This document shows positions 61,147 to 64,000 of a stretch of DNA of 64,000 nucleotides, one piece after another. A model generated the notes under the pieces. It saw only the letters and a program-made list of their open reading frames with translations. It did not search any database and had not been told where the DNA came from. Numbering within the stretch: position 1 is the stretch's first letter; the number at the start of each line of letters is the position of its first letter. This stretch comes from Mimachlamys varia. Taxonomy: Eukaryota; Mollusca; Bivalvia; Pectinida; Pectinidae. The stretch is from assembly GCA_947623455.1 (NCBI GenBank), contig OX392543.1, positions 16,738,757 to 16,802,756 on the forward strand. The letters are read 5' to 3'. Position numbers and translations under genes: made by a program.

Positions 61147-63280
61147 AGATTTTTAAAAATGATTGTAAATAACCACGAATCTAAAGACAATTAACATAAT
61201 CATATAGGTAGACTAGAACTATTGTGCTGGTGGAAAAAACAAATTCAAAATATAACTAAAACCATTATTCGAATGCGAAAACGATAAACGTAGGTCAAAA
61301 TATGAAAAAAGACCTATTTATTCAGAGACCCTGAGAAATGCACAAAAATATTATCACACCGAAAGTTCTGGAAGGGTAAATGTCTTCTGTCACCATATAC
61401 AAATCCTTCAATTAAGGAATGTGGCTCATTTTGACTACGTATACGCGTTAGCGCTCCATAGTGAATATGTGCATTGCCAACTGCGGGCATACTACCGTAT
61501 ATGTAGTCAAAAAGAGATTTACATCATTATTATTTTTAAAGTGTTATACGAAGAAAAAACACATTCGATGCGGGTTGCTACAATGGTAACTACGATAACA
61601 GTGATCGCTAGGATAATATAATCCTACTGAACTTCATCGATTTATTGGTTATTTAAGAAAATACACAATGAATAACACTACATTTCTTCATAACAGCATT
61701 TGTAAATTTGGTATTCAATAATATTACTAGCACTTAGAACTTATCATCTGGATGTGAACCGGTCAGAGGTCATAACTGTAGGGCGCCGCCATGTCTGCGT
61801 TACTGTTAAAGAATTTCGAATGCGCATCATTTGGAATTAAAAGGTTGCTAGAAACCATTTGTTGTATAATCAAAAGAAATTGATTTCTTGTATGTTCTAT
61901 GTTTCAAAATCTTGAACCAACCAATGGCCGTCAGCGAATACTTATTGTTCTGAAGCGTGAACGACGCTATATTTGAACAAATATCAATCCGCTGAGCCTT
62001 TTTGTCTTTGCGTTTACGCTAATATATATTCGCAATCAGAGTGTACTGAGCCCAAGAAGGGAGAGGTGTAAATATAACTTTGTAAGAAATAATCAGGGGG
62101 TGATTAAATAAAAACAAAACGCCCATGGGCCTTTGTCTTTCATCCTATAATGTATGCTTTTTGGTGGTTATTGCGAAAGATAGGAACATATTTGACCCTT
62201 TTCACAATGAAAGTGGGTCAAGGTAATTCATTTGAGCAAACTGTTACGGACCAAATATCAGTTCACAAGGCCTTTCAGACATTTGACCCCTGTGACCTTG
62301 ACAGTAGGTCAATGTAATTCATTTGAACAAACTGTGCAGCCCCTTTTCCCTGCATGCTACAAGCCAATATCAGCGCCCTATGCATTTAGGTTATTGGGAA
62401 GGAGTTGGTTGAAGATTTAAAGACATTCGACCCATGTGACCTTGAAAGTAGTTCAAGATGATTGATTTTAACAAACTTGGTAACGATTTATCCCAGCAAA
62501 CTACATGCATAAAATTGGCACCGTTTGCTTTTTAGTTACTTGGAAGAAGGAACTACATGTTGTATATGCATTAAACCCAAGTCACCTGAGATCATTGATA
62601 GAAATCACTTTATGTAATCCGTGCAGCAAGTAGCTGGAATGAAAGAAGGACGTATCTAACAAATATATTTTTTAAATGATTGTGGTGATACGAATCCTTT
62701 TAAATGGACTCCTGCATTATAATGTTCTGTTTCAATCACCACGCAATCAGTAAAAAGATTTGGTCCACATCGATCATAGTTTAGTTAGAGCAAAACAATT
62801 ATTTTAAGTAGGTTAGGCTATTACTCGATTACGTAAGGCGAAACACATGAAGCTACAGAAAAAAATGCACAAGACGTTTTCTATTTGAAGCAAATATCAC
62901 GTGTTTTATCTATAAATCAATTGCTTTTGTGTCCTGGATGAAACGAAAAGAAACGCCATATTGCTCCATAACAGCAATAGTCAGATTGGACGTATATGTA
63001 GCCTACATAAAGGCATTGTGAAGCAAGACGCTATGGAATAAAAGGTAGATAGCTGTAGGAGGAAGAAAAAGACACTACATATTGCAATGGGTGAAACATA
63101 TATTTCAATAGGTAAAACATATATTGCAATGGGTAAATCAGATATATTTGCTATGTGTGAAACAGATATGTTGCAATCATATTTGTACCCTCAAGAAGAG
63201 GGTATGAAAGCAATTCTAAATTCTGCAAGGGGTATTGACATTTGTCACTCAATGCGATACATATATATATATACACAATT
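61147..63280. other. No gene seen
   Basis: Intergenic. A short inverted pair (TTTTGACTACGTATACG / CCGTATATGTAGTCAAAA) lies at 61428-61513. GACC(T/C)TTGA-AGTAGGTCAA-type wording recurs at 62195-62455. Confidence 0.4.
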
Positions 63281-63288
63281 GGTACCCA

Positions 63289-63309
63289 TCCCCCCCCCCC
63301 CCCCCCCCT
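63289..63309. repeat. C homopolymer run
   Basis: About twenty consecutive C, prone to sequencing length error. Confidence 0.9.
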
Positions 63310-63785
63310 CTGTGAAGAAGGCCAAAGGGTTCTTCACCTTCACCAAGACCGGGCAGGGCATACCAATATCTTTAAAAATGGTACAAGGACATATGTACCT
63401 TGTCTCCGGCACACATACACTTAAAATTCTCGAATTTTACGTTTGGAATGAGGTGTATGTTATCAATCTACCAATAATACTGAAAGGAAAGGTTATATCA
63501 CAAATAAGATATAAAGTGATGTGTCCCCTACTTAATCTAATCTAAAGGCAGGGCGCTTCTAGCGATACCGATACATGTTACTCGTCAGGAAAAAACTCTG
63601 ATATCTTGTTTGAAATTAGCCCACACAGTACACGATTGTCCTTTGTCATATATCACATGGTTTGTGTCATTTAATGTAACTTTGGACCGAGTTTTGAACC
63701 CAAAATGACTGCAGCATATAATTATGGTCATACGTCACCGTCGTGAAAAATAACTGCCTGCATTTCTGATAATAGCTATACTTAC

Positions 63786-63845
63786 CTCTCGTGCAGGATC
63801 AGGATGACCTTTAGTCACCGTGCTTCGTCCGTCGTCGTCCGCCAT
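63786..63845 (-). CDS. Possible first coding exon of an unknown gene
   Basis: ATG at 63845 gives 20 codons (MADDDGRSTVTKGHPDPARE) ending at a strong donor GAG|GTAAGT, phase 0. The product is not recognised. Support is only the start codon context and the donor; no following exon was found in the window. Confidence 0.3.
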
Positions 63846-63910
63846 GCGTAAACTTTTCACTTTTCAAACTTCTTCGCTAGTTCCACCAGTTGGATTGAGC
63901 TTAAACTTAC

Positions 63911-63970
63911 CTGAAATGTTCTCGGAATGGTCCCGACCAAGTGTTGTACATTTTCGAGTTTCGAGTCGGT
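63911..63970 (-). other. Possible non-coding or coding exon upstream
   Basis: Flanked by a pyrimidine-rich acceptor-like TATTTCAG and a consensus donor CAG|GTAAGT, 65 bp before the candidate exon at 63786-63845. It may instead be part of a 5' UTR exon starting near the GGCGGCCATTTTG at the window edge. Confidence 0.25.
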
Positions 63971-64000
63971 CTGAAATACAAAATGGCCGCCACAGTCGCC

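Noticed and set aside
63087..63545. 152-codon plus-strand frame
   Set aside because: Made of an imperfect repeat (GETYISIGKTYIAMGK), a TATA run and a C homopolymer; no recognisable domain.

Overview
This window looks like invertebrate animal genomic DNA. It is AT-rich and intron-rich, and it is full of decayed retrotransposons, foldback and terminal-inverted-repeat elements and satellites. The style of its repeats (a GGCCCCGGTTTCATCAACGTTCC palindrome, a GGGCCC...GTTCAA palindrome, CR1/jockey-like LINEs) and of its main gene suggests a lophotrochozoan, most likely a bivalve mollusc. That placement is an inference. I see no prokaryotic, viral or CRISPR features.

The main gene is on the minus strand, from 59822 down to 27796. 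It can be assembled into 16 exons with consensus splice sites and matching phases, giving one open reading frame of 742 codons. It encodes a secreted zinc metalloprotease of the ADAM/ADAMTS type (M12B, most like MIG-17). In order it has a signal peptide, a propeptide ending in a furin site (RVKR), a reprolysin domain with HELGHNLGAYHD and a Met-turn, a disintegrin-like/cysteine-rich region, two PLAC-like cysteine modules and a Thr-rich mucin-like tail. No thrombospondin repeat was found.

A second, paralogous first exon of exactly the same length (97 nt) and splice phase lies at 5741-5837, also on the minus strand. A tandem copy of the gene therefore probably runs off the left edge. At the right edge (63786-63970) two small minus-strand candidate exons may be the 5' end of another gene.

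Layout. 1-5.7 kb: probable intron 1 of the left paralogue, with inverted-repeat elements and a LINE tail. 5.8-27.7 kb: intergenic, with LINE pieces (ORF1, endonuclease, and a nearly complete ORF2 at 22.2-25.5 kb), satellites, palindromes, and a tandem duplication of the metalloprotease 3' end. 27.8-59.8 kb: the metalloprotease gene. Its introns hold a 4.8-kb 18-bp minisatellite, a dead reverse-transcriptase element filling intron 9, a hAT-like element with a near-perfect 8-bp target duplication, three-copy foldback elements and SINE-like sequence. 59.9-64 kb: intergenic, with a few small elements.

All exon calls rest on reading the sequence by eye. There is no transcript evidence and no database search behind them.
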